A stretch of 64,000 nucleotides of DNA from Tribonema minus (taxonomy: Eukaryota; Sar; Xanthophyceae; Tribonematales; Tribonemataceae): NCBI GenBank assembly GCA_017506865.1, contig JAFCMP010000069.1, positions 248,001 to 312,000 on the forward strand. The letters are read 5' to 3'. The notes beneath the pieces were generated by a model, which was not told the origin of the DNA, did no database searches, and was given only the letters and a program-made list of their open reading frames with translations. Made by a program: the position numbers and the translations under genes. The first letter of the stretch is position 1. Each line of letters begins with the position of its first letter. This document shows, piece by piece, positions 1 to 11,894 of this stretch.

Positions 1-3000
1 AATCAGGTGAGGATGCACAGCACGACCAAGGAGCTGCCGGGCTTGCCAGTGAAAGAAGCCTAGCTTCGCTGCGTACGGCGGTTCGCTGCGTAAGTGTGCA
101 TGTGAAAGGCCCTACTCAGTAGGCCATGTAGTGCCGGCTGTGGAAGGCATCCATGCAGCAGAAGTGCAAACAAGGCACCATGGATCAACTCGTGACCAAG
201 TTCGCAAGCACTCCCAAAGCTGGACAGCTTCGCCTCTGTGCACACGTGCTCAAACACACGCGACGACGCAGAGGCCAAGAGACGTCACATCCTCCCGCAC
301 CGTGCTCGTGTCCTAAGGCTATGCAGGTGCAGCGTTTGCAGATCCACCAAGACCATTCCACAAAGTTGTTCCTCAGAAGTACAGAGCCAACAAGTGCGCG
401 GCTGCCAGGCGCACTCCACAATCCAGGGGCGAATCATGCTTGATCTTGCTCTCTGTGCTGGTCCTCTTTAATGCATTCGCGCCTGCTGCAATGCTGTGTC
501 GTTCTGTGCGCAGCTGAAAGCGCTGGAAGCGCGACCGTGCACAGCACGGCAGCAGCTGTCCACCGTGTGAGCGCTGCTTCGAATCCCTCGCCGCCCTGCT
601 TGCCGTTAAGGCGCGTGCAAGGTGCAGCAGCAGCAGCACTCAGCTCGTTGCCAACGGCGCTCGCTCGTCTGAGCCATGCTCACTGGGATGTGAGCAGCGC
701 TCCGCTGGGCAAGCAGCTCCCTGTGCTGTCAGCATTGCTCAGCGCACGTGCCACATCAGATGGCAGTGCTCAAACGCGGGACTCGCTGAGCGCGCACGCG
801 CTGCTTGCGATAACGTCTCAACCTTTTGTTGCCGAGCCGGGGGGGGGTGTCAAAATGCCATGGTGGCGCTGCTGCAACGCCTTCCACGGGGGCTCCGATT
901 ATCAGTGGCTTAGTCCTCGAATTGAGCCTGCAAGCTCCCACAGCTTGAAGGACCGTGGACCCAAACTCCTGCAACAGCCGCCAAAGCTATCACATATTCT
1001 GCATCACTAGTGCTGAGAGCTCCTAGGCGTACTTGAGGGTCTAAGCGGGAGCGAGAGAGGGTTTCCTCCTCCTGTGCAGAGTGTTTTTGCAAAAGGTGCA
1101 CTAGGGTGCACGGGGGAAATCGGAACAGTTGCGTGACGCGATCACGAAGTCGAAACACCGCCAAGCGCATGGCCACACCAGCTGCGACGTGTCTCCTTAA
1201 TGCCAGTGGCAACTCTTCAGCACATGGCCTGAGAAGCCACACGGATCGACCTCCAGTCTTGTGGCGTGGTGCGTTGGATGTGATTGGCGCAACTCAACCG
1301 GCCAACATCACAGCCTCATGTCCACTGCTGGCCAAGTTGAACTTCACACCCTAGTGCTGTACAGTGAGCGAGATCCAAGTTGCAGACGGCAGCTGACTAG
1401 CGCATGCGCAGACTTGGCAGCAATCCTTGGCTGCTGCCAGTGAGCGTTGCATGCAGGCGCCGCTCAATCAGGGACAGTGCTGAATAGGAAAGGCCTTCCC
1501 AACACACTCTACAGTCCAGCCAAGGCCGTTAATGATGCACGTGGGCCTCATCCTTCCGTCCAAGACTTCACATCCGCAGCAATAGGATACTGTCCCAGGA
1601 GCCAAAATTCCATGGCACAGTCAACAACCATCTCAGATACTGCTGCCGTTGAAGTTTTTGTGTGAGTGCGATGCCATGATGTGTGCTGCACTTCATGTCA
1701 TGCATGTTTCCGTTCTCGTCGCCTTGTGTGATGACTCGTATCCAATGGCGTACACACGCGAGCGCTAATGCTGGGGCGTTGCAGCACTAGTCTTTTCAAA
1801 AGCTCTGAGGGCGCAGTGCAGACCACTAGCAGGCTGCGTACAGTGTATAATTTTTGGTGTGGCAGATGTATTGGTATACTTTGAAGTATGTCAAGTAAGA
1901 GATGTCCCGCTGCAAGTGGCGGTGAGCAGGTGCAGCCTCACCACAACAAGCATCAGTGAGAAGCCAGAATGTCTCATGTTGCCGTGGTTGCCAAGGGATG
2001 CAACGAAGTCGTCGCTAACATTTCCCTGGGCGTTGTGTCAGCGAGGTGGTGTCCAGCCCTACTAGTACGCTTAGGGTTGGGGACCTGACGCCCAATGGCA
2101 ACGAGCCCCTGCAGGCATGGCCAAGTGCGCGAGTATCACTGCACCGTAAGTTAAAACACCTGTATCGGTGGCACTCACCAACAGTCTGGCAGCAATGGAT
2201 GAATCACGACAGCGCCAACAGCAACTACTTCTGTATTATTATACTGTAGTGACCGTGATGACAAATTCAAGTTGGCTGCCATGCATGCAGTCAAGGTCAC
2301 AGTGGAGCTGCCAGTAACAGCAGTAACCGTTATTAGAGTACTAGTATTAATATAGCATATGATATCACTGCTGTTGTCAAGCGAAACCATCATGATGACC
2401 TGATCAGAATCTGTTAGCAATTGCATTTGCTGAAGCGGACCCGGTCACTCAGTCAGGCTGCAGCCAAGTGCACAGTGCCACTGTGTGACAGTGATTTCGA
2501 GTCAGTGAACCTCAGGCTGAAATACGTTTAAACTAATTAGCAGTGATGGAGTCACGGTGTGGCGCCGTTGCAGCCGCCGTGGCACAAGTCCCATGCGTGG
2601 CAACTCTGAGCCACTGGCAGCCTGGGTGTCATGCGGTGGCAAGTGCAGAAATCCTGCAGCTGCAGGAATTGGGCTGCTTGCTGCAGCCTGAGCTGAGCCT
2701 CTCGTGTGCTCATGCGCTCTGCGTGGCACTGTAGGACAAAGGCTAGGCATTGACTTGCTGCGTCTGTTTGCAGGCGCACAATGACGTGCCAGTTCTGATA
2801 TGCACGTGCCAGCCTGAGGAGCGCTGGCATTCAATGGTCGAGCTCACCTCGTGCCTTGGGTTGGAACAAAATGTTGATGTGACCATACATGGCGTATATA
2901 TACTACATCTGTACAATATCCGTACAGTGTATGTACGGCATGTAAACATTGACGCACTTCCGTACAGGACTTGTGGCGTATGGGGGTGGTGCATGCCTGC

Positions 3001-3080
3001 ATACATGCCGCTACCGCTGCTAGCTTATGGGTATGGCATTCACTCCCCGTCATGGCGTACACACACTTCAACAAGGGGGT
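1..3080. other. no supported gene
   Basis: I see no recognisable protein domain, RNA gene or splice-consistent gene model here. The longest open frame is at 471-1010 on the plus strand (about 180 codons). It is rich in Ala, Ser and His, resembles no family I know, and has no convincing start context. Short open frames on both strands are what a GC-rich non-coding stretch gives by chance. It could hold the end of a gene lying to the left, or UTR sequence. Confidence 0.4.
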
Positions 3081-3083
3081 TTT

Positions 3084-3345
3084 CGGCGGGCGGCAACGGT
3101 CCGCGAGCGAGCGCAAGCGAGCGCGCGCCGTGCGCACGCCATCTACTTCGTGCGTGAGACCAAGGGATGGTTTAAAGTTCAAGTCGTGTCGTGTGTGCGT
3201 CAGATTTTTCGCATGTGCTTTGTCGGCGGGCGTCAACGGTCCGCGAGCGAGCGCAAGCGAGCGCGCGCCGTGCGCACGCCTTCTACTTCGTGTGCGAGGA
3301 CTACTAAGGGATGGTGTTTGAAGTTCAAGTCTGACTGTCATCAAA
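3084..3345. repeat. 150-bp tandem duplication
   Basis: A GC-rich block beginning with CGGCGGGCGGCAACGGTCCG at 3084 recurs at 3234, a period of 150 bp. The copies share the GAGCGAGCGCAAGCGAGCGC core and a tail containing AAGGGATGG and AAGTTCAAGT. The second copy has a few substitutions and small indels. Downstream, to about 3425, lies a run of short CCGAAAC-type repeats. Confidence 0.85.
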
Positions 3346-3396
3346 ACGTGAACTTCGAAACCGAAACGAAAACCGAAACCAACCACAGAACCAAAG

Positions 3397-4380
3397 TTGA
3401 ACTTCGAAACCGAAATCGAACCGAAGCAGCGCAGAAGCAGTGAGGCGCAGCGGCAGCAGCAGGAACAGCAGCCGCAGCGAGCAGCAGTAGCAGTTCATCG
3501 GCCGTCGCATCAGAGCAGCAAGGTCGCAAGCGAAGAGGTGCAAAGAGTGGCTAGTCGTGTCCACCGCGATAGAGCAGCGTGAGCAACGGCCTGTTGACCG
3601 TGCCAGGCGGCCTATGCGAGAGACAACAGCGCAACGGGAGCAACGGTCTGCTGTTGACCGTGGTGGGCCGTCTGTGCGAGAATTATCAGAGCAACGTGAG
3701 CAACGTCTGCGTCGTGCTAGTCTGGTGCTCGTGCGCGAGAGACGCCACAGCAACGTGAGCAGCGAGTTGTTGCAGATGGTGCCAGGGTGGCTGCTCGTAG
3801 AGTGAACGATAGTTTTTTTTACCAACGCGCAAAATTGACATGAACTCATCGGTGAATGTCTCACCCGAGGACGCATTCAGTCCTGGTGATTTATCACGTG
3901 CGGACCCTCAAATTGCACATGCATGTGCAGTTGCTACACGGGCAACCAGCTACAGTAGGATCACCGGATCATCCATGTTGGGCTTCCACCACATGCAGAT
4001 TTGCTCGAAAGGCCTCATGTTTTAGGGTTGGCAAAGGAGTTCTATGACCGTTTGTATTCGTGCGATTCGTTTCAATTGAACTGAAGTCTTGCCACGTGTG
4101 CCGTGGAGCTTGGCCACAGGAGACCTATGATGGGTGCCAGCAAGCTATGCACAACCATGCTCCTTTCGTCCGTCCTGCAGTTTTCATCTGTAGCAAATGC
4201 ATAGGTCCATACAAAGCCTACCGACAGCGCACATCGAGTGCTGTTATGCCACCAGTAGTCAGCGTTCAGCATCATATGGTCCTTGAATCATGTCCAGGGG
4301 CCCCTGAACTGTCCGAGCTCACATACTTGGAACAGCTGCTACATAGATGCATATATGCTTACATTTGCCCATGGTAAATG
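3397..4380 (+). mobile_element. decayed Helitron-like coding fragment
   Basis: The plus strand carries pieces resembling the N-terminal part of Helitron replicase/helicase proteins. At 3557-3805 there is a run of REQR-type basic repeats (about four units of some 20 residues), as often precedes the conserved core. Near 4040-4080 a frame reads EFYDRLYSCDSFQ, then after a frame change LKSCHVCRGAW, and from 4090 to 4377 a zinc-ribbon-like region with paired CxxC motifs (CHVC and CSKC) ahead of a PGAPELSELTYLEQLL segment. That CxxC/CxxC then PG..P.L..LT order recalls the DUF6570-like region of Helitron proteins. At least one frameshift and several stops show that it is dead. No Rep or helicase core is seen, so it is partial. 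The family call is from motif memory only. Confidence 0.42.
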
Positions 4381-4823
4381 TCGCAGTGTATCGCCTTCCA
4401 GGCTCAGCCTGGTGGACAAGAAGGTTATGCAGGGCATGTCACAACGCTGGACAATCATTCTAATGCAGTGCAACAGATGGCTCAGTCTCTGCCCCACCAT
4501 TTTGCATACATGAATGTGTGCCTTGTGATGCTTTGCATTGTGCCGCCAAACCACAATGCTGCACTGCCTGTGCTTGACTGCAATGTCTTGGGTGTTGCAT
4601 GCTGCTGAGTTGGCGCTGGTGATGCATGACCTACATCAATTTCTGCTTGATTGACCGTAGGTTATGACCTACTGACCTACACGCCTAATACCATCGCCGC
4701 ATTCACCATAGCTTGCCCTACTTTTGGATTAGGGTTTCATGGTATGACGCCGACGTCGAAGATTCATTCCCTTGTCTAACCCTTGCTTCAACCGGAACGC
4801 GCGGAATGACTGTTTGAGTGCAA
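4381..4823. other. no gene seen
   Basis: This stretch between the Helitron-like fragment and the inverted-repeat element has short open frames only. It contains a small direct repeat of GACCTAC-type words near 4620-4685. No domain or RNA is recognised. Confidence 0.5.
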
Positions 4824-4866
4824 TTGTTGGTTTCATTCAATCAAAATCAGCGCGAACTTTTCGCGC
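4824..4866 (+). repeat. left terminal inverted repeat
   Basis: 43 bp identical to the reverse complement of 6725-6767. It holds a nested palindrome, GCGCGAA-CTTTTCGCGC, which could form a hairpin at the element end. Confidence 0.85.
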
Positions 4867-6724
4867 AGCGTAAAAAAAGGGCGGGGAGAACAGGCCACGC
4901 CGTGCCGCTGGAGGGCATCAAAGCGGCGTGAGTGATGGCCAAAGAGTTTAGCTAGGTGTCCCAGGCCACAGCACCGCCGTTAGTGGCGTTGTGCGCCTCT
5001 ACGCTTCGGCTATCTGCAGGCTGCCATGTTCAGCACGCCATAAGCTGCGAAGCGTAAAAAGCAGCTCAAACATAGCAACTGAGATGGCGTCAAGCGGTGC
5101 TGCTGGCGCAACTGATACCTGACTTGCTATGATGGCAGCCCCGGGCGGCGTCAGGTCGAGCTGAGCAAGCGAGAGCTGTTTTCCACACAGCTTTTTTCGC
5201 TTGAGTGGAACGCATTTCATTCTCAATTGGTACGCCACGGAGTGCGCGTAGAGGTTGCTGCAAGCGCAGGCTCTGATTCAAAGCCTGCGAATGAGACGTT
5301 GTGCTTCTGCTGCAACGTCCTTATCAGCTCGTGCAACATCAAAGTCCTCAGTGTAACCGAACATGTCTGCTGCCAACAGAATATGCTTTGCATGTGTTTT
5401 TTTCCATCACCAAACAGCAGAACCCCACTGTCCAACGCCGACGACCTCACGCATTACTGTGGCAGTGCTTTGCATTCATTTTGCATGGTTACTTGTGCAT
5501 AATTAATTGTGTTGAACTGAAGCATGATTCACGAGCATATGTACATGGTAAACAACATTAATTGGCATGGACTGAGCACATAAATGCAGGGCACGAGACG
5601 CCTGGAAGGACGAAAAAAAACGTGATCAGGTCCAAGTGCAATCATTTATTTATAAATATTGACGCTAGGCGCCATACTAATTAGTAGTAATTATCACCAG
5701 AACCTAACCCTAAGTGAAGTCAAGTCACTATAACACAACCTGAAGGTCTGTACTCAATGCGCGCGTATGCCACCTGTGAGACGCCAGTGTCCTGAGTACG
5801 TACTGTAATCAGCTTTGCCAAAACAAGCACAAATGCGTTGACATCGGGGTGAAGAGGGGGAAGTACTCCAACATCAGACAGCTCCCCATGTGGGGCCCCT
5901 CCAAGAGCTCAGTGTCATTGCAACGCATGGTCGCGTTGTCCTCACGAGAAAGTTTACAGCGCGCGAATATACAACAGCAAGCTTTTTCTGGTAGAACCCA
6001 ATATGTCTGCAATCAAGCAGTGCGCAGCAGACAGAGCTGCAAGTCTGTGCCGAAAGCTTTTGAGCGCAGCGACTGAGTACTGGTGGGGCTGCTGGCTTGC
6101 ATATGTAGCATCTGCAGGAGTACTGCTAGAGCTCTGACGCATTGAGATTGCTGGGATACAGGCTGTCTTGTCAGCAAGCTTGCTGCCACACCTGTTGCTC
6201 CAGTTTGGCATGGTGTGCAGCCGCAGGGAGCGCACAGCACCACATCCTGCAGCAGTTTCGCCAGTAGCCCATCCAGCGCAACGCTGTGGGCCGTAATCCT
6301 TGTCTTGCGCAGCCAATCCTCACGGCATAGCTGCGTGGGCGCCTTCCGTTCGCGGCTTCTCCTTGCCTCCTGGCCCTCAGGACATCGTCGCCGTAATGCA
6401 CCATAAACAGCAGCTTTTGGCCAACCTCGGCTCAGTGCTGGCCACGCATGCTTGACTGTCCGCTCCATCGTCACATCATGACCACTGCGCCCTGCTGTTG
6501 CGCTTGTCTCGTGGTGCAAAGCTGCTGTGCACGATGCATCAGCAGGATCGGCTTGTGCGGGCTCATGCTACACACGCACATCACTAGCTGCAGCGACCAC
6601 CTCTAGCACGGTAGCGAAGGTGATGATCTATCGTTCTCACCGCTAGGACCAGCCCGCCAGCGCCTGTGTGGCCCGTGCGCACCCTGTGTGCTAAGTGCCA
6701 CTTTAAGGGCACTTTTTTAAGCCC

Positions 6725-6767
6725 GCGCGAAAAGTTCGCGCTGATTTTGATTGAATGAAACCAACAA
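6725..6767 (-). repeat. right terminal inverted repeat
   Basis: Inverted partner of 4824-4866. Inward of the match the two ends continue with similar but gapped A-rich runs. Confidence 0.85.
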
Positions 6768-7175
6768 AAATTTCTCTTCATGCAGTTTTTTGTGCAGTTG
6801 TTTGGTCGCAGCAGTTTGCGTGCATGTGTTGCCCACAACATCCTGAATTTGCCTCAGCTTGTAAATCTACAGTAGTGTCTCAAGGCATCTACTCTGAGGC
6901 ATACACTTTCCTAGGTGGTGACACCGCGGACTGTTGAGCGCTGGTGCGTTCTCTTCAACCTTGTCATCGTGACTAACGGGCGGCGCGCTGTTCTCTTCCC
7001 AAGCCTGTCAGTGGATGAACAGGCGCGCCTCAAAAGTTGCGTGCAGTTGGCGTGTGTTCGCAGTGCAGTGTGTTGCAGCTGCCACAGCACCTTGGACTCT
7101 AGCATGCACTCCCGTTCAGAGTTTCTCGCCTATGACTATTTTCAACGCTTTGATGCTCAAAAAGTGGTACACCTC

Positions 7176-7184
7176 TATATATAT
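7176..7184 (+). promoter_or_regulatory. possible TATA box of the PAS kinase gene
   Basis: TATATATATG lies about 110 bp before the ATG at 7294, at a plausible distance for a core promoter with a short 5' leader. AT-rich words of this kind also occur in introns of this window, so the call is weak. Confidence 0.25.
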
Positions 7185-7293
7185 GGGGATGACTGTGTAA
7201 CATGCCCTGTTGGCGCTCGAGGGCTCGCCAAGCGGTACTACACCTCCAGCGGCACTGCACCGCTCTTTGTTTCACATATACCCCAGCCAGGCC

Positions 7294-9927
7294 ATGTGGA
7301 CGCACGACACGTTGCCCGTGTTCCGAACCCACGCCGTGCTGAAAGCCGTTGAGACTAGCGCCATTGGCTGCTGGGAATGCAACAAAGACACCGGTGTGCT
7401 GTCGTGGAATCCTCATATGTACACGCTATTCGACAAAGATTGGCGCTCTGGGCCTGTGGACTTCGAGGCCGACTTCATGGCGCGGCTGCACCGAGAGGAC
7501 CAGCCTACCGTCCGACGACTGCTGGACGACGCGGTCAAAGCAGGACGTGGTTACGAGGCGTGCTATCGCGTTGTTCGGAAGGACGAGTTCGTCGTCAGAG
7601 TTCGGGCTTGCGCCGACTTCGTCCCCAATTCAGATGGCACCATGTCTCTTGTACTAGTAGGCACATGCCTTAACGTCACAGGTGTGATGAGCCTGCAGGA
7701 AGAAGTGGAGGAGCCGGAGCTGCTGCAGTTTGACCAGGCTGCCGTGACGGACCAAGAAGACGCAGTTCGCGACAGCCGCAGTAGCAGCTCCAGCAGCACC
7801 AGCACCACCACCAGCAGCAGCAGCACCGTCACCAGGAATCAATATGTTCAGCCGGGGAAGTGGAAACTAGGCCCATGCATTGGGCGGGGTGCCTTCGGCC
7901 AGGTGCACATGGGCCTCGACCAGATGACAGGAGAGCTCATTGCGGTAAGCACGGCTATCGAGCTTTCGAGCACTGCGCCCCCTTTATCGCGCTTGGATTT
8001 GAGTGCCTGAGATACATCGTGTCATGTGCCCTTTTGACCTGAGCCATATGGTGCACCTGTCAGCTGCTGCATAATGCAGTACGATGCATCTGCGCATGCA
8101 TATGTCTACGTCAGCCTGAGTCTTGGGTATTAAATTGATACTGCTGGAAATTTACTGTGGCCACAGTGGGCAGCGCTGCCCGGCCACTGCTGCTGCAGTA
8201 GAGAGTGCTACTGCTGTACGGCGCTTCTGCTGCATGCCTCATCCTGCCTTGACATTTTGGTGCATGCTCGTCTGTAGGCTGCTGCTGCAACATAGCTGAC
8301 CAGCTCACTGCTGCTGCCGCACCGCCACCGCACACCTCAGGTCAAAGCTTGTTCAACGTCATTTGGGAATCACAACACGGCCAACCAGCTCACCAACGAG
8401 GTCCTTCTCATGCAACGCTGCCGTCACCCAAACATTGTAGGCTATCTGGGTGCAGAGCTGCACGGATCCTGGGGCTGCATCTTGCAGGAGTGGGTCCCTG
8501 GTGGCAGCATTTGCAGCATCCTTCAGAACTTTGGCCCATTCACGGAGCGCATCACCCGCTGCTACGCACACCAGATACTACAAGGCATCATGTACCTTCA
8601 CAGCTGCGGGATCGTCCACCATGACCTGAAAGGTGTGATCCTTGCAGTCATTTTATAGGGACTACATAACCGGTGACACTAGTGCAATTCACCATTGACC
8701 CTGCTGCAGATACACTGGGGCATACACTTACGCCAAGGTGAATTGCAAGATGGCTGGCACATCAGATTCTGCGGCTAGTAGTGCGTGCGTGCCACAGTGA
8801 GTGGGTGGGGGCAAAGCGAGGCTGGTGGAAGACGGAGGCCTGTGAGTTGCAGTTCTGGGGCGGAGCGCATGCCAGCCCCACATGCTAGTACAGGACCTAC
8901 ATGTGCACGTAGAAACCCCAACTGCACCTGGGCAAGCTTGCGAGCAGGCTCATGTTATAGCCACTGTTGCGCATACCTGGTGGCAGGCAACACATTCCTC
9001 CATTGAAGTCACATCAGTGGGCGCGTGCAATCTCACGGCTGTATGCCGACGCGTGTAAAACTGTCACAATGGTGCGTGCATGCATCGCAACTTTGCTCTG
9101 TCACTGCGGCACAGCTATGATCTTCGCCTTTGGCACACACAACAACACTTGGTCTACATGGACTTCTTTGACAATTATATAGTCGTGCATTTGATAAACT
9201 AAATCATCAAATTCGCGATCCTACTAGTCCTCACCAACTCACAATTTAGAGTCAAAGTCTCTCAGCAGCAAGCTCAGTCATAGAATCCAACTGCATTCGC
9301 ACAACTCCACGAACATCGTTGCATATTTACATTCGAGTTGTGTATGCGTCCCACACAGGCGACAACGTGCTTGTCAGCACCAGCGGCGTCGTGAAGATCG
9401 CCGACTTCGGCACCAGCGAGCAGGCCTTTGACTTGCAGGACCGCCAGACCAAGCTGATGGGAACGCCGTACTTCATGGCGCCAGAGGTGCTGCAGCGCCA
9501 GCGCCACAACATGGCTGTCGATGTGTTGGCCTTTGCCTGCGTCATCCTTCAGATGCTCACTGGCGACGCGCCTTGGAGGTCGCTGCTGGGCACGAACAAG
9601 GTGGTGTCGGCACTGCTCCAGACAATGCAGACCCACCGCACACCTCCGTTGCCGCCGGACATCAGCCCCTCCATGCGCGCCCTCCTCGTCGAATGCTTCA
9701 GCTGAGATCCTGCTGGCCGCCCCTCCGCCAAGGACCTCCTTCGGTCCAGCTACTTCAGCGATGGTGACGGCGACGCAGAGCTGGCCTGCAGCAGCGGCAG
9801 CGACCAGTGTGACGTCACCGACAGCAGCGATGCCCCTCAATGTGTGACTGACAAAACCGGACGCCGCGATATGGTCGCCACGAGTCAGCGAGCAGTCCCA
9901 CGCCTGGACGCGCCAGTTCCTGCGTAG
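7294..9927 (+). CDS. PAS-domain serine/threonine protein kinase (MAPKKK-like), 3 exons, in-frame TGA
   Basis: Exons 7294-7944, 8341-8632 and 9359-9927 join in phase with GT-AG borders (GTAAGC donor first). The ATG at 7294 (MWTHDTLPVF) is the first in frame. Upstream the frame stays open back to a stop at 7198. Residues about 10-130 form a PAS sensor fold (GCWECNKDTGVLSWNPHMY) and a Ser/Thr-rich linker follows. The kinase starts at residue 190 with the Gly loop GRGAFGQV. Lys219 (AVKA) crosses the first exon junction. The catalytic loop HHDLKGDN has His for the usual Arg of HRD. DFG, GTPYFMAPEV and DVLAFACV complete the domain. The style is that of STE11/MEKK or PAS-coupled kinases, which phosphorylate Ser/Thr of downstream kinases. 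A TGA at 9703-9705 interrupts the last subdomain between CFS and DPAGRPSAKDLL; the frame then stays open 73 codons to TAG at 9925. This is either a recent nonsense change (CGA to TGA is the simplest) or readthrough. Intron 2 holds nothing else recognised. Confidence 0.88.
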
Positions 9928-10670
9928 ACTCCGGGGCGGCAAGTATACGACAACTCAGGACTTGTTGGCATCCATCAACAATGACAGCACTTGCGCTCCT
10001 GCCGGCGGCAGCGGCGCTGCGCTCAGTACACGCAGGCAGCAGGAACCTCACTCCCCGCAGGTGCCCCTCGCGTCTAGACGGAATCCGTTTGCGCAGCGCC
10101 GCCTGCCAGCTCGCTCCCCTTCTGGGCGCCAGTGCCCATAACGGCAGCGGTGAGGCTCAGCCTGACTTCATCAGTGCCGTGCAACACACAGCATCGCCCT
10201 GCCTCCGTGCCCGCCATGTTTCGAGAGCCCCTCCACCATTGCATTTGCGACCCATACATTGGGGGGGGCGTGCGCGTGTATGAGCTCTACAAGTGTATGA
10301 ACAAATACGCAAGATCGATGCATGCAGCAGCAGATAGCTCTTGGCTCAGTGGTTTGGTATGGTGCTCCCGAGGTGCCCATTGTCTTGTTGCTACATGCAG
10401 TGAGTAAGTGCAGTGTTGAGCTGCTCCTTCACCAGATTCTGTGTGCTTTGAGTTGCAGCTGTCGTTTTTCTCTGGCACATTACAAACGACGATGTTGCTG
10501 TGAGCTGTCTCTTAGCCTGCACCTACCTCCAGCGCATCTTTGTGCCATACATTTTGGACCTACAAAGGCACTTTCGTGACTTTCCTTTGTACGTATGGAC
10601 TTGTATTTATAAAGGCCCAAGGGAGGCCGGGTTGCCTATGCAATCGAAAAGCTTGCGTCAACGCAGCAGC
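9928..10670. other. gene-free interval
   Basis: Between the kinase gene and the 3' end of the LINE there are only short unrelated frames on both strands. The 3' UTR of the kinase and the untranslated tail of the LINE should lie here. No poly(A) run or target duplication is evident to mark the LINE end. Confidence 0.45.
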
Positions 10671-11894
10671 CTAGTCTGCGCTGTGCCCTAGGAGCTTGGA
10701 TACCGGCGCCGCAACACAGCCCAGCATTCGCGCTCCACGTGTGTACGCCATGACGCGCTCCGCCAACTCCCGCGCCAGCGATATGCTCAGCTCAATGAGG
10801 ATCTGACGCTTAGCTAACCCGGCCTTGCGTAACGCATCTGCCTTCCCCCCCCCTGAGCACAGTGCTGAGTGCATTGCCAACTCCTTAACAAAAAGGCTTG
10901 TCTGCTTGCCCAGCCGTCCGTACGACTCCTGCACGAATGGCACAAAAGCCCAAGATGACGTCAAGGTGCCGGTGTGGTGCTTGACCTTCGCGTCCTCCCC
11001 CACCCCAGCAGCCTAGCCGTCCGTGTTCGAGGCATTTGTTTTGCCTGTCAGGTACGAGCTCGCTGTGGGCGCGCGCACACTTGTGTCTAGCACTTTTCCC
11101 TTGTTACGGTATGCACTGCTAAAGTGCAGACACCCTGGGTCAATGACTGTGTCCGCCCGATACCCCGGTACCTTGAAGACGCTAGCGTCCTCATTGCGGA
11201 CAATAGAGACATGGTGCTGTCTCAAGATGCGCTGCAGGCACCGCTTTTGGGCAGTGTGTGTCGCGTTGTGCCCCCGTATGTGCTGGCTGGGGCAGCTGAT
11301 CGCATGCGTGGAGGTGGGGCTCACATCACTGCACCGCCATGGGCACACCTCGCCCTGTATGCCCCACCCGTCTATGAAGATCGCAATCAGAATCATTGTG
11401 GCTGCTGCCATACTGGACATGGGCGCCGCACCCGGGCGGTCATTGGCAGTGGGTGGCACGCTCATCCACGCCATTGCCCCGGACGCACGCTGGCTGCGCA
11501 GCTGCGCCAGGACCCGTGCGCTAGCCTGTTGGCGGCGGCGGCTGGTGTCGCGCGAGTCACCAATAGGTGCAGCCTGCGTCGGCTTGCCCACGGCACCAGC
11601 CGAGGCAGCCTCTAGGTCCTCCACCAGGCAATCCTCGTATTGACGTCGAAGAACATTTGAAGGGCCGGCTTGTAGTCCGTGCGTGAAGTGACCGCGCCGG
11701 CGGCGGGGCCCTACCTTCCTGCAGATCTCGTCAGCATAGGCCTCCCAGTCGTCGTCGTCGTCCTCCTGCCCGCCGCTGCAGCTGCTTTCTTCCGCGCTAG
11801 TTTGTGTTTTAGCGGGCGTGGAAGGGGCAGCCGCGGCAGCGGCTTGAGGGCCAGGTACGGTCGCCGCCGCAGCGGCCGCCTCGGCGCCAGGCAC
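10671..11894 (-). pseudogene. LINE C-terminal CCHC and restriction-like endonuclease region
   Basis: The frame reads SQRASGAMAWMSVPPTANDR, a conserved stretch ahead of the nuclease in RLE-type LINEs, then CPWRC, HAISC and RGHN (the CCHC part), then YRADTVIDP and LDTSVRAPTASSYL, corresponding to the RPD...D..V core of the nuclease. The usual Pro of RPD is Ala here. A TAG at 11013-11015 interrupts the frame, which then reopens without shift as WAFVPFVQESYGRLGK, a conserved C-terminal block, ending with TAG at 10671. The nuclease would cut target DNA to prime reverse transcription, but in this copy it is separated from the RT by frameshifts. Confidence 0.75.

Larger units (their letters stand above)
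4824..6767. mobile_element. 1.94-kb DNA element with 43-bp perfect TIRs
   Basis: The ends are exact inverted repeats of at least 43 bp (4824-4866 and 6725-6767), beginning TTGTTGGTTTCATTC and running through a CGCGAACTTTTCGCGC palindrome before they diverge into A-rich stretches. This is the structure of a cut-and-paste DNA transposon. The interior has no transposase I can recognise. The longest frame, at 6013-6519 on the minus strand, resembles no known family, so the element is probably non-autonomous. Flanking bases show no convincing target duplication (CAA against AAA at best), so the superfamily stays open. The near-identical ends suggest fairly recent activity. Confidence 0.72.

Noticed and set aside
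471-1010. 180-codon plus-strand open frame near the left edge
   Set aside because: Composition is Ala/Ser/His-rich with no domain, and overlapping frames of similar length exist on the other strand; it cannot be told from chance in GC-rich DNA.
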